Below, in pieces: positions 29,987-39,480 of a stretch of 64,000 nucleotides of DNA. The position numbers were made by a program, and so were the translations under genes. Under the pieces are notes generated by a model that was not told the origin of the DNA, did not search any database, and was given only the letters and a program-made list of their open reading frames with translations. The DNA is taken from contig BBMT01000017.1 in assembly GCA_000755425.1 (NCBI GenBank), positions 20,198 to 84,197 of the forward strand. Direction: 5' to 3'. This DNA comes from Vibrio maritimus. Its GTDB lineage: Bacteria; Pseudomonadota; Gammaproteobacteria; Enterobacterales; Vibrionaceae. The first letter of the stretch is position 1. Each line of letters starts with the position of its first letter.

Positions 29987-31875
29987 GCAGCTTCACCTTT
30001 TTTAAGCACGCCTTGTTTCTTCAAATAAACCAACAGGATTGAGATAGCAGCTGGCGTAATACCTGAAATACGTGACGCAATACCGATCGTTTCCGGTTTG
30101 GCTTCAGTTAGTTTCGCCACCACTTCGTTAGAGAGTCCTTTGACATCGCTGTAATCGAGATCCGCTGGGATCTTGGTGTTTTCGTGACGCAGCGACTTCT
30201 CGATCTCGTCTTGTTGTCTCTGAATGTAACCTTCATATTTCACTTGGATCTCAACCTGCTCGCTCGCTTGGCTGTCTTCAAGGGCCGGAGCAAACGTATC
30301 AAGCGCTGTCAGTTGTGAATACGTTAGCTCTGGGCGACGCAATAGATCTTCACCGCTCGCTTCACGTGAAATCGGCGTTTTTAGCAAAGAATTCAGTGCT
30401 TCAACCCCTTCCGATTTTGGATTAATCCATGTCTCTTTCAGGCGCTGGCGCTCTTTGGCCATATTGTCCATTTTCTCGTTGAAACGACTCCAACGCTGTT
30501 CGTTGATCAAACCTAGCTCATGTGCTTTTTCGGTCAGACGGATATCAGCATTGTCTTCACGCAGCAACAGACGGTATTCCGCGCGAGAGGTAAACATACG
30601 GTACGGCTCTTTGGTGCCCATCGTTGATAGGTCATCAATCAGAACGCCCATGTAAGCTTGGTCGCGACGTGGGCTCCAGCCTCTTTGCCTTGCGAGTACA
30701 AGCTTGCATTCAGACCCGCCATCAAGCCTTGCGCAGCCGCTTCTTCATAGCCTGTTGTGCCGTTGATTTGTCCAGCAAAGAACAGACCAGAAATAAATTT
30801 GGTTTCGTAGGTTTGCTTCAAATCACGCGGATCGAAGAAATCGTACTCAATGGCGTAGCCAGGACGAACAATATGCGCATTTTCGAAACCTTTCATCGAA
30901 CGTACGATTTGCACCTGAACATCGAACGGTAAGCTCGTTGAAATACCATTTGGATACAGCTCATGGGTTGTTAGCCCTTCAGGCTCAATAAAGATCTGAT
31001 GACTATTCTTGTCAGCAAAACGCATGACCTTGTCTTCAATCGATGGACAGTAGCGCGGACCAATACCTTCGATCACACCCGCATACATAGGGCTACGATC
31101 AAGGTTATTGCGGATCACTTCATGAGTACTTTCATTGGTATGCGTAATGAAACATGGGATCTGCGTTGGGTGCTGCGTGCGTTGACCCATGAATGAAAAT
31201 ACAGGTGTTGGATTATCACCATGTTGTACTTCTAATTCAGAAAAGTTCACACTGCGGGCGTCAATGCGTGGTGGCGTACCTGTTTTCAAGCGATCCACTC
31301 TAAATGGCAGCTCACGAAGACGACGAGCAAGCGCAATGGAAGGTTGATCGCCCATACGACCACCTGATGAGCTTTCCATACCAATGTGGATCTTACCACC
31401 TAGGAAAGTACCCACCGTAAGAACCACGGACTGTGCGTGGAATTTAAGTCCCATCTCGGTGACGACACCGCGCACTTGATCTTGTTCTACGATCAAATCA
31501 TCCACGGACTGTTGAAACAGTGTTAGGTTTGGTGTGTTTTCAAGGGCATGACGAACATACGCTTTGTAAAGCGCACGGTCTGCTTGCGCGCGAGTTGCTC
31601 GAACTGCAGGCCCCTTAGACGCATTAAGCGTACGGAACTGAATACCAGCATGATCGATGGCTTCTGCCATTAGACCACCCATAGCATCGACTTCCTTAAC
31701 TAAGTGACCTTTACCAATGCCACCAATTGCAGGGTTGCATGACATCTGGCCCAACGTATCAATGTTGTGTGTTAGCAGAAGTGTTTTTGCCTGTGCGAGC
31801 AGATGCGAGTGCGGCTTCCGTTCCTGCATGTCCGCCACCTACAACGATGACGTCAAATGTTTCGTGATAAAGCAT
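29983..31875 (-). CDS. mnmG: tRNA uridine-5-carboxymethylaminomethyl modification enzyme MnmG (GidA), frameshifted
   Basis: FAD enzyme that, with MnmE, modifies the wobble U34 of certain tRNAs. FAD-binding N-terminus VIVVGGGHAGTEAA, CNPAIGGIGKGHLVKEVDA, and the C-terminal ISGITPAAISILLV. Missing bases: two at about 31787 (after SARTG) and one at about 30674 (expected GWSPRRDQAYMG). The start ATG is at 31873-31875. Adding the three bases gives exactly 631 residues, the Vibrio length. It reads away from oriC, which lies just upstream. Confidence 0.95.
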
Positions 31876-31920
31876 GAACCGACCTCAGTATTCAATCGAT
31901 AAAATAGACAAACCAAAAGG

Positions 31921-31940
31921 AGCGGTATTCTACCGCTTTT
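31921..31940 (+). repeat. Inverted repeat between mnmG start and oriC
   Basis: A 7-bp perfect stem AGCGGTA / TACCGCT with a three-base loop, followed by TTTT on the plus strand. It may limit transcription toward mnmG's promoter region or simply be a structured leader. Function uncertain. Confidence 0.5.
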
Positions 31941-31965
31941 CTGGTATTGAGAAAATCGCTTTTAA

Positions 31966-32250
31966 AACATTTTGGATCTAAGAAATAAGAATATAAAGAT
32001 AAGATCTATATATATGATCTTTTACTAGATCTATTATTAGGATCCACGATCTCTGTGGATAACTCAAAAATGATCAACAATACCATGGATCTTTTTGAGA
32101 TCGATTGTTGTGATCTAGTGTTGATCTGGGGCTGTATTAGTTGGGATCAAAATGGCATGTTATGCACAAGGGAATGAGAGATCAAAACTTGTTCTTTGGA
32201 TAAATATAGGTTTTTCACCGAAAAGATCATGTTTTATCCACAGAATGGTA
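31966..32250. other. oriC: Chromosomal replication origin oriC
   Basis: This gene-free stretch between mnmG and mioC matches the E. coli-type origin feature by feature. There are three AT-rich 13-mer-like units starting GATCTATATATAT (32003), GATCTTTTACTAG (32016) and GATCTATTATTAG (32028). The DnaA boxes are TGTGGATAA (32054-32062), TTATGCACA (32160-32168), TTTGGATAA (32195-32203) and TTATCCACA (32234-32242). Fourteen GATC sites lie between 31975 and 32228, the SeqA/Dam sequestration signal. The order of unwinding element then boxes is as in E. coli. Initiation is driven by DnaA, encoded at 39481. Confidence 0.95.
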
Positions 32251-32306
32251 GGTTAAATAATGTGCAGTTGAGTTTTGTTTAGTAGAAAAAGTTACTCACA
32301 GGTACA

Positions 32307-32332
32307 AAAAAAGCGGCTTATGCCGCTTTTTT
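32307..32332 (-). terminator. mioC terminator next to oriC
   Basis: A 10-bp perfect stem AAAAAGCGGC / GCCGCTTTTT with a four-base loop and T/A tracts on both sides lies 32 bases past the mioC stop (minus strand) and before oriC. Confidence 0.88.
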
Positions 32333-32363
32333 CACACGCATGGTGTTTGATAAGACATGGTGT

Positions 32364-32800
32364 CTATTGAAACTTGCTTAGGTGCTCATTGAGCCATTCT
32401 TCCGCTGCATCTTCCGGAACGGGATGGTTAAGAATGTCGATCTCTAAGCAGTCCGTCAGTGGTGTGCCACCAATATCCTCAAGTAGTGATAGGCATGTTT
32501 GCCTGCAGCACAGAAGGTGTCATAGCTAGAGTCACCAATACCGACCACGGCAAACTTGACCTCAGACATGCGAGGTGGAGTTGACTGCAGGGCAGCAATA
32601 AATGGCTGAATGTTATCTGGGTATTCACCTGCGCCGTGTGTTGAGGTGATAACCAGCCAAGTGCCTTGTGCTGGGATGTCAGCGAGATCGGGCTGGTTGT
32701 GGATAGTGGTCTCTAGACCTTGTTCTACCAGCAAGTCACTTAGGTGGTCGCCTACGTACTCAGCACCGCCAAGTGTACTGCCTGTGATGATATGAATCAT
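32364..32800 (-). CDS. mioC: Flavodoxin-like protein MioC, frameshifted
   Basis: FMN-binding flavodoxin-fold protein beside oriC; implicated in biotin synthase activity in E. coli. N-terminal phosphate loop GSTLGGAEYVGD, then TSTHGAGEYPDN and GIGDSSYDTFCAAGKH. One missing base at about 32491 (expected AYHLLEDIGGTPLTD) truncates the frame at 32456; reading on gives the expected C-terminus EEWLNEHLSKFQ and a TAG at 32364. Restored length is 145 residues, close to the family norm. Confidence 0.92.
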
Positions 32801-32823
32801 TGATGTTCCTTTTTCAATACCGC

Positions 32824-34183
32824 TTATTTACCAATACAGAAAGACGAGAAGATGCGTCCGAGTAGATCATCTGAGCTGAACTCACCGGTGATCTCATTCA
32901 AATGCTGCTGAGCAATGCGCAGCTCTTCTGCCAAAATTTCGCCTGCCATATAGCCTTCTAGCTGCTGCTGGCCAATATCAAGGTGCTCGGCTGCACGCTC
33001 CAAGGCATCAAGGTGGCGGCGACGAGCCATAAAGCCACCTTCACTCGCGCCAGAGAAACCCATAATGGACTTGAGGTGCTCGCGAAGGCGGGTACGCCTT
33101 CCCCTGTGCGCGCAGAAAGACGAATTAACGTCGGATCGTTGACGTGGCAGATCCCCAGTGTTTCACCGGTTTCATCGACCTTATTGCGGATCACGGTAAT
33201 GCCGATCGACTCAGGTAAGCGATCAATAAAGTCAGGCCAAATCTCTTTTGGATCCGTTGCGTCAGTTGTGGTGCCATCAACCATAAACAGCACACGGTCT
33301 GCTTGTTCGATCTCTTCCCAAGCTCGCTCAATACCAATACGTTCCACTTCGTCAGAAGCATCACGCAGACCTGCAGTATCAATGATGTGCAGTGGCATAC
33401 CATCAATATGGATGTGCTCACGTAGAACATCACGAGTGGTTCCGGCAATATCAGTCACAATCGCTGACTCTTTACCAGAAAGGGCGTTGAGTAAGCTTGA
33501 TTTACCCGCATTTGGGCGCCCAGCAATGACCACTTTCATGCCTTCACGCATGATGGCGCCTTGGTTGGCTTCTTTGCGAACAGAATCGAGATTGTCGATG
33601 ATGGTTTGCAGATCGCCAGCCACTTTACCGTCGGCGAGGAAGTCGATTTCTTCTTCAGGGAAGTCAATCGCGGCCTCAACATAGATGCGTAAATGGATGA
33701 GTGATTCCACCAGCACTTGAATGCGTTTCGAGAACTGACCTTGCAGTGATTGCAGGGCTGATTTGGCCGCTTCTTCTGAACTGGCGTCAATCAAGTCGGC
33801 AATTGCTTCGGCTTGGGTTAAATCCATTTTGTCGTTGAGGAATGCACGCTCGCTGAACTCACCTGGCCTTGCAGGGCGAACACCTGGAATGAGCAGAATA
33901 CGTTTAATCAGCATATCCATAACCACAGGACACCGTGGCCTTGAAGTTCAAGAACATCTTCACCAGTGAATGAGTGCGGATTAGGGAAATAAAGCGCAAT
34001 ACCTTGGTCGAGTTCGCCGCCATTCTCATCTTTGAATGGCAGGTAGTCAGCGTAGCGAGGCTTGAGAGTTTTGCCTGTTACTTGCTGTGCGACTTCTTGA
34101 GCCAAAGGGCCAGAAACGCGAATGATGCCCACGCCACCGCGGCCTGGGGCTGTGGCTTGTGCCACAATGGTGTCTGTTGTCAT
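32824..34183 (-). CDS. mnmE: tRNA modification GTPase MnmE (TrmE), frameshifted
   Basis: GTPase partner of MnmG in wobble-uridine modification. N-terminal tetrahydrofolate-binding domain (TIVAQATAPGRGGVGIIRVSG), the inserted G domain (G1 GRPNAGKSSLLNAL; G3 DTAGLRDA), and the conserved C-terminal FCIGK (C-x-GK). Missing bases at about 33928 (expected GHGGPVVMD) and 33080 (expected FREHLKSIMGF) break it in three. With both restored the length is exactly 453 residues. An in-frame start at 34246 lies inside a terminator; the conserved start is the ATG at 34183. Confidence 0.95.
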
Positions 34184-34233
34184 TGAATTGCCTATTCGCC
34201 GTGCTTTAGCCAAATTGTAATCATGGTCAATGA

Positions 34234-34260
34234 AAAAGGCGACCACTAAGGTCGCCTTTT
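34234..34260 (-). terminator. Terminator between yidC and mnmE
   Basis: An 11-bp perfect stem AAAAGGCGACC / GGTCGCCTTTT with a five-base loop lies 22 bases past the yidC stop on the minus strand, so mnmE should have its own promoter. Confidence 0.9.
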
Positions 34261-34281
34261 ATTTAATCGAATCGGTTTGGA

Positions 34282-35904
34282 CTACTTAGAGTGCAGACCT
34301 TTCTTCTCGAGCGCTCGGTAAATCAGCGTTTGCTGGATAAGCGTCACGACGTTAGAAACCAACCAGTAAAGAACTAGACCTGATGGGAACCACAGGAAGA
34401 AGAAGGTAAACATAACCGGCATAAAGGTCATGATCTTCTGTTGCATTGGATCCGTTACCGTCGTTGGGCTCATCTTCTGGATCAGGAACATACTTGCACC
34501 CATTAGTAGAGGCAGGATGTAGTACGGGTCCTGAGCTGAAAGGTCATGAATCCAACCGAAGAATGGTGAGTGACGAAGCTCAACCGATTCCATTAGTGCC
34601 CAGTACAGAGCGATGAAGATAGGCATCTGTAGCAAGATTGGTAGACAGCCACCCAGTGGGTTAACTTTCTCTTTCTTGTACAGTTCCATCATTTCTTGGC
34701 TCATGCGCTGACGGTCGTCGCCTATACGCTCACGCATTGCTTGCAGCTTAGGCTGAAGCATACGCATTTTCGCCATAGAGGTGTACTGTGCTTTCGTTAG
34801 TGGGTACATCGCACCACGTACGATGAAGGTCAAACAGATGATTGCTAGACCCCAGTTCACTACAATACCTTGAATGAACGACAGTAGTGTGTGAAGTGGT
34901 TTCGCAATGAACCATAGCCAGCCGTAGTCCACTACTAGGTCTAGGTTAGGTGCAACTTGAGCCATTTCGCTTTGCAGTTTTGGACCTGCCCAAAGCGTTG
35001 CTTTCAATGTTGCTTCTTGGCCATCGGCAATCGTTGTGTTTGGCATACGAACGCCGATATCACCTAGGTTACCAATCACGCGAGTGTAAAGGTTAGTGCC
35101 CGGTGCTTCACGTGGGATCCACGCGGCTGCGAAGTAGTGCTGGATCATCGCTGCCCAACCTTGACCATCAGTCAGGTTAAGAGACAGGTTACGATCTTGC
35201 ATATCTTCGAAGCTGTATTTCTTGTAGCGAGTGTCTTGAGTTGAGTAAGCACCGCCATTGTAGGTTGGCATTGTAATGCTGCCGCCTTTGTCTTGAAGAT
35301 TTTGACGAAGGTGAGCGTACATGCCGAACGTTGCATTTTGACCAGAGTTGTTGTTTACCGTGTATTCAACATCAATGTCGTATTTGCCACGTTTTAGAAT
35401 GAAGGTTTTGGTGTAGCTGATGCCATTCGCTTCGAATGTCATTGGTACACGTAGCTCGTCTTGACCGTCTGCCAGCGTGAAGCTGTCTGCAGATACTGAG
35501 TAAGCTGGACGGCTTGTGCTGCTAAGGTCGATACCTTGAGGGCCTACCAGACCACTTTGAGCAATAAACTGGTGACCTTGTGAGTCTTTTAGTAGCTCAA
35601 ACGGGTCGCTAGATTCCAACTCGGTTGCGTACTCGTTTAGGTTTGCGGTAACAACATCACCGCCCACTGTTGTGACACCTAGGGTCAGTACGTCGGTTTT
35701 CACTGTGATGATTTTATCTGCGGCCGCTGTTGTGTGGCCTGGCGCAGGATCATGCTCATCAGCGAAAGATGGCGCAGGTAGAGTACTGCTTTGCGTCTGC
35801 TGAGTCGGAACTGGAGCTGGATTCTTATAAGATTGCCATTGTTGGAACAGCAAAAAAGAAACCAAAGCCAAACCGATTAACAGAATATTACGTTGAGAAT
35901 CCAT
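34282..35904 (-). CDS. yidC: Membrane protein insertase YidC
   Basis: Inserts proteins into the inner membrane alone or with SecYEG. The 540-residue protein has an N-terminal signal anchor (NILLIGLALVSFLLFQQW), a large periplasmic domain (residues about 60-340) and the five-helix insertase core, with GCLPILLQMPIFIALYWAL near residue 425 and a basic C-terminus ALEKKGLHSK. Normal gammaproteobacterial length, intact frame. It follows yidD by two bases in the rpmH-rnpA-yidD-yidC cluster. Confidence 0.96.
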   Translation of the reverse strand: MDSQRNILLIGLALVSFLLFQQWQSYKNPAPVPTQQTQSSTLPAPSFADEHDPAPGHTTAAADKIITVKTDVLTLGVTTVGGDVVTANLNEYATELESSDPFELLKDSQGHQFIAQSGLVGPQGIDLSSTSRPAYSVSADSFTLADGQDELRVPMTFEANGISYTKTFILKRGKYDIDVEYTVNNNSGQNATFGMYAHLRQNLQDKGGSITMPTYNGGAYSTQDTRYKKYSFEDMQDRNLSLNLTDGQGWAAMIQHYFAAAWIPREAPGTNLYTRVIGNLGDIGVRMPNTTIADGQEATLKATLWAGPKLQSEMAQVAPNLDLVVDYGWLWFIAKPLHTLLSFIQGIVVNWGLAIICLTFIVRGAMYPLTKAQYTSMAKMRMLQPKLQAMRERIGDDRQRMSQEMMELYKKEKVNPLGGCLPILLQMPIFIALYWALMESVELRHSPFFGWIHDLSAQDPYYILPLLMGASMFLIQKMSPTTVTDPMQQKIMTFMPVMFTFFFLWFPSGLVLYWLVSNVVTLIQQTLIYRALEKKGLHSK

Positions 35905-35906
35905 CG

Positions 35907-36164
35907 TTATTTATCTCTGTCTTGTTTTTGGGCTGGTGGTACGGGGTCAAAACCCCCTTCATTCAAAGGATGGCATTTTAATAGACGTTTGCCTGATAAC
36001 CAACACCCTTTTACAAAACCGTGAGCTTTAAGGGCTTCTATTGCATAAAGAGAGCAAGTTGGGTTGAACCGACAACGTGGCCCAATAAGAGGACTGATGA
36101 CCCATCTATAAAAATAGACGAGACCGATTGCTAACCACGCGAGGGGCGAGACAGGCGATGCCAT
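35907..36164 (-). CDS. yidD: Membrane protein insertion efficiency factor YidD
   Basis: An 85-residue membrane-associated protein that helps YidC-dependent insertion. It has the N-terminal amphipathic stretch IGLVYFYRWVISPLIG, then the conserved GPRCRFNPTCSLYAIEAL with paired cysteines, and the HPLNEGGFDPVP ending. It overlaps the end of rnpA by 34 bases, the common arrangement in this cluster. Confidence 0.94.
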   Translation of the reverse strand: MASPVSPLAWLAIGLVYFYRWVISPLIGPRCRFNPTCSLYAIEALKAHGFVKGCWLSGKRLLKCHPLNEGGFDPVPPAQKQDRDK

Positions 36165-36487
36165 AGCTTATCTAGAAGTTGGAACATTTCTTCATTGCTC
36201 AGAGTTTGCGCACTCTTTTTCGCAATTACAACAAAATCTTTGCTAGGAAGTTCGTGTTGTTTGTTACGAAAACTTTCACGTACCAGGCGCTTGAAGTGGT
36301 TTCTGCCGACAGCTGTTTTAATCTGCTTTTTAGGAACCGCTAGACCAAGACGAGGGTGTGATAGCGAGTTTTTGCGGGCAATGATGGTGAAATGGGGGGA
36401 GCCAGCTCGGTGAGCTTGCTTAAATACATTTTGGTAATGCTCGGGAGTTAACAAGCGTAACTCCCGAATAAAGGCATGCTTTTTCAA
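36131..36487 (-). CDS. rnpA: Ribonuclease P protein component
   Basis: Basic protein subunit of RNase P, which trims tRNA 5' ends. The 118-residue protein has the RNR motif region as AVGRNHFKRLVRESFR near residue 60. The start appears to be TTG (minus-strand TTGAAAAAGCATGCC), nine bases after the rpmH stop; the ATG inside that stretch is out of frame. A rare start fits the need to make far less RnpA than ribosomal protein L34. Confidence 0.93.
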   Translation of the reverse strand: MKKHAFIRELRLLTPEHYQNVFKQAHRAGSPHFTIIARKNSLSHPRLGLAVPKKQIKTAVGRNHFKRLVRESFRNKQHELPSKDFVVIAKKSAQTLSNEEMFQLLDKLWHRLSRPSRG

Positions 36488-36496
36488 AATAGAAGA

Positions 36497-36634
36497 TTAT
36501 TTTGAAAGGCGAGCACGGCCTTTAGCACGACGTGCGTTAATTACTTTACGACCGTTCTTAGTCGCCATGCGAGCACGGAAACCGTGAGTACGCTTGCGCT
36601 TTAGAACTGAAGGTTGAAAAGTGCGTTTAGACAT
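36497..36634 (-). CDS. rpmH: 50S ribosomal protein L34
   Basis: A 45-residue, very basic ribosomal protein: it starts MSKRTFQPSVLKRKR, continues THGFRARMATKNGRK, and ends RAKGRARLSK. The family is 44-47 residues. It is the first gene of the cluster leading to rnpA, yidD and yidC. Upstream (36635-36855) lie a 14-bp palindrome TCTCTATATAGAGA at 36707-36720 and a hairpin at 36737-36756; the promoter boxes are not certain. Confidence 0.96.
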   Translation of the reverse strand: MSKRTFQPSVLKRKRTHGFRARMATKNGRKVINARRAKGRARLSK

Positions 36635-36736
36635 GGTTATTACCTTTACTGATCAGTAGTTTTAGGTTCTCGTTGAACCGGCGTGGGACTTATTTCCCGT
36701 CTTCTTTCTCTATATAGAGATAGAGAGGAAATCCGA

Positions 36737-36756
36737 CGCCTCTCAACAAAGAGGCG
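36737..36756 (-). repeat. Hairpin between the ABC operon and rpmH
   Basis: A 7-bp perfect stem CGCCTCT / AGAGGCG with a six-base loop. It could end the ABC transporter transcript, but no good T run follows on the minus strand, so the role is unsure. Confidence 0.45.
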
Positions 36757-36855
36757 GAATTGTAATCACTGACTCGTCAAGAGTCAATAATCAGTTCAAC
36801 TTCAATTCCAGCCGGCGAATTATACTTTTTGTGAGCTAGAGCGCAAGGATCAATA

Positions 36856-37589
36856 TTAGATCCCTACTTGATTTAGGAATTTCTTAAGTTGGATATCCTG
36901 TGGATCATTAAAGATTTGCTCTGGCGTTCCTTGTTCTACGATATGGCCGTTAGCCATGAAGATCACTCTATCAGCGACCTCTTTAGCAAACTGCATTTCG
37001 TGAGTCACAACCAACATGGTTTGATGCTGAGTTGCGAGCTTTTTCATAAGGTTAAGTACTTCACCAACCCACTCAGGATCGAGTGCTGAAGTTGGTTCAT
37101 CGAAGAGCAACAGCTCCGGTTGGAGCGCCATAGCGCGGCCAATACCAACACGCTGTTGCTGTCCACCGGACAGGGAAGCAGGGTATTGATCCCCTTTATC
37201 TCCTAGACCGATGTCATCGAGAATTTGCTGTGCTTTTTCAAGCGCTTGGTCTTTTTCCAGCCTTTTACGGTGATAAGACCTTCGGCAATGTTCTGACGCG
37301 CCGTCATGTGCGCGAACAGAGCATAGTTTTGAAATACAAAGCCGGTTTTACGGCGCAATGCCAATACTTCGGCTTTAGTGTGGCTTTGACAATCGACCTT
37401 CACATCATCAATGGTGATCGTGCCTTTGTCTGCTTGCTCAAGAAAATTTACGCAGCGCAGCAGCGTCGATTTTCCGGTACCGCTTGAGCCAATAATGACG
37501 ATGATTTCACCTTGTTTGATATCAATATCGATACCTTTTAGGACTTCTGTATCGCCAAACTGCTTGTGGATATTTTCCAGTTTAATCAT
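36856..37589 (-). CDS. Polar amino-acid ABC transporter ATPase (GlnQ type), frameshifted
   Basis: Cytoplasmic ATPase that powers the permease encoded just upstream. Walker A GSSGTGKSTLLRC near residue 35, Q-loop FVFQNYALF, signature LSGGQQQRVGIGRAMAL, Walker B LLLFDEPTSALD and the switch His in VVTHEM. One missing A at about 37255 (expected GWKKDQALEKAQ) breaks the frame. Restored length is 244 residues, standard for the family. It overlaps the permease gene by four bases. Substrate unknown; polar amino acid by family. Confidence 0.92.
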
Positions 37590-38257
37590 CGTTGATATGC
37601 CTTGTTCAATCTTTGTTCAGCCCACAGTTGCACGCGAGTAAGCACTAACACCACGCCCCAGTAGATCAGAGCCACTGCCAAGAAAGCCTCAAAGAAGCGG
37701 AAGCTGGATGACGCCTCCATTTGAGCCTTGGCCATGATTTCAGCCACGCCGAGCGTAAAGGCCAGCGATGTCGATTTGATCATGTCGATGAAGTAGTTCA
37801 TTAGCGATGGCAAAGCGACACGGGTCGCCTGCGGCAAAATAATGCGGCGCATGGCTTGGCTGGTCGTCATACCCACTGACAAGCTTGCTTCCATCTGACT
37901 GCGATCAATGCCTATGATGGCAGCACGAATACTTTCTGCCATGTATGCGGCGAAGTGGAGCGTTAAACCTATGACAGCTGCACTAAACGCATTCAGTCCG
38001 ACCATCCACGGGAAAATTTGTGGCAGACCGTAGTAAAGCAAGAACAGCTGCACCAAAAGTGGGGTGCCGCGGAAAAAGCTGATGTAGAGCTGACTGAGCT
38101 GATCGAGGACAGGGATCTTGAAAACACGAATATTCGCTAAGATGACCGACAAGATCAGAGAGAACACCAGTCCCCATACTGCCATTTCCATCGTAGTGCC
38201 AAGATACTTGAGCAGTATCGGCATCAGCTCCAGCATGTATTGAAAATCAAATCCCAT
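37586..38257 (-). CDS. Polar amino-acid ABC transporter permease
   Basis: A 223-residue inner-membrane permease of the HisM/GlnP family with about five helices. The EAA loop is MEASLSVGMTTSQAMRRIILPQATR near residues 121-145. It lies between the binding-protein and ATPase genes and overlaps the latter by four bases, so the three form one operon (38326-39087, 37586-38257, 36856-37589). Confidence 0.92.
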   Translation of the reverse strand: MGFDFQYMLELMPILLKYLGTTMEMAVWGLVFSLILSVILANIRVFKIPVLDQLSQLYISFFRGTPLLVQLFLLYYGLPQIFPWMVGLNAFSAAVIGLTLHFAAYMAESIRAAIIGIDRSQMEASLSVGMTTSQAMRRIILPQATRVALPSLMNYFIDMIKSTSLAFTLGVAEIMAKAQMEASSSFRFFEAFLAVALIYWGVVLVLTRVQLWAEQRLNKAYQR

Positions 38258-38325
38258 AACGTTACCAAACTTCTAGAAAAACAAACGCCACTAACAAGCG
38301 TAGTGGGCGTAATAATAGTGATCAC

Positions 38326-39087
38326 TTACTTTTTAGTGATGTCTGCGCCAAACCACTTCTCAGAGATTTTCTCTAGCGTACCATCTGCACGCATGTCTGC
38401 CAGTGCCGCATTCACTTCTTGTTGCAGCTTTTGACCTTTTTCGTTGTTCACGAATGGCCATGCGTTCTCAATCGTTTCGAACGGTTCGCCCGCTAGCTGT
38501 AGTGGCAGACCTGTCTTCTTGATAAGCTCAAGTGCAGATAGACGATCCATTACGAATGCATCAGCTCGGCCAAGAGCAACATCGTGTTCAATACCCGTGT
38601 CGTAGGTTTTAACATTGATTTTGTTGTCTTTATCGTAGCTGCGCAGTAGCTGTTCAAAGTTAGAACCCAGGTTTACCGCCACAGTTTTTCCTGCGAGGTC
38701 TTCAATACCTTGAATGCTGTCATTACCTTTGCGAACAGTAATCTGTGCACCATCAATCACGTATGGGTCAGCAAATAGGTATTTCGCTTTACGCGCATCG
38801 GTCATGGTGATCTGGTTAGAGATAGTGTCGATACGACCGGTCTCGAGCAAACCAAACAAACCAGAGAAGTTCGCAGTCACGTACTCGACTTTGTAGTCGT
38901 TTCTGCGACCAATTTCGTCCCAAAGGTCAACTTCAAACCCTTGCAACTTGTCTTGCTTAACAAACGTAAATGGGAAGTAGCGACCAGACATGCCGACTTT
39001 CACTTCTTGAGTCGCAGCATAAGCTGCTTGAGATACGGTTGCAGAAAGCGCCAAAGCGGTTAGTAAACCTTTAATCCAGTTTTTCAT
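38326..39087 (-). CDS. Periplasmic amino-acid-binding protein of the ABC operon
   Basis: A 253-residue binding protein with a signal peptide (MKNWIKGLLTALALSATVSQ, cleavage near AYA) and the type 3 binding fold: VGMSGRYFPFTFVKQDKLQGFEVDLWDEIG, then ISNQITMTDARKAKY. AGGAG before the ATG at 39087 supports this start over a long in-frame extension to 39204. The first gene of the operon, divergent from dnaA. The ligand is not readable; L-cystine-like or polar amino acids are likely by family. Confidence 0.9.
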   Translation of the reverse strand: MKNWIKGLLTALALSATVSQAAYAATQEVKVGMSGRYFPFTFVKQDKLQGFEVDLWDEIGRRNDYKVEYVTANFSGLFGLLETGRIDTISNQITMTDARKAKYLFADPYVIDGAQITVRKGNDSIQGIEDLAGKTVAVNLGSNFEQLLRSYDKDNKINVKTYDTGIEHDVALGRADAFVMDRLSALELIKKTGLPLQLAGEPFETIENAWPFVNNEKGQKLQQEVNAALADMRADGTLEKISEKWFGADITKK

Positions 39088-39480
39088 TTTACTACTCCTT
39101 CTATTTATGGAGAGGGATGTTACTGGTAAAGCTGTCGATAAGTTAAATAACGAGTTGTTATTAACCATAACAAATCCGTGGTTGAACGCTGACTTTTTGT
39201 TCATCGCTGTTCAGTGTTTGATCAAATTCGATGACAGCTTGAACACGGATCTATACACAAGTTAGATCATGTTTCGCATTTTGTGGGTAGATCTGTGTTT
39301 TGTGCATGCGTTTGTGAGTAAAATCAGGGCAATTTGTGCGGATCAAGCCAAATTGACCGAAAAAATTGTGAATAACTTAGATCTTATTCACTGGATCGCC
39401 GATCATTTGCTGGCGATCTTGGTTATCAACAGGTAAAATTACCAATCTTTTCCAATTCCAATAAATAGAGTGAGAGCACC
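39088..39480 (+). promoter_or_regulatory. dnaA upstream region with DnaA boxes and GATC cluster
   Basis: This 393-bp gene-free stretch holds a consensus DnaA box TGTGAATAA (39367-39375), a near-consensus CTATACACA (39251-39259) and nine GATC sites between 39220 and 39418. That matches autoregulation of dnaA by DnaA and SeqA sequestration of its promoter. It must also hold the divergent promoter of the ABC operon. Exact -35/-10 boxes are not assigned. Confidence 0.75.

Noticed and set aside
30361..30370. TTCACGTGAA core in mnmG as a second parS
   Set aside because: Only the central ten bases match; the outer bases needed for ParB differ at four positions, and the codons give a conserved SREASGEDLL stretch.
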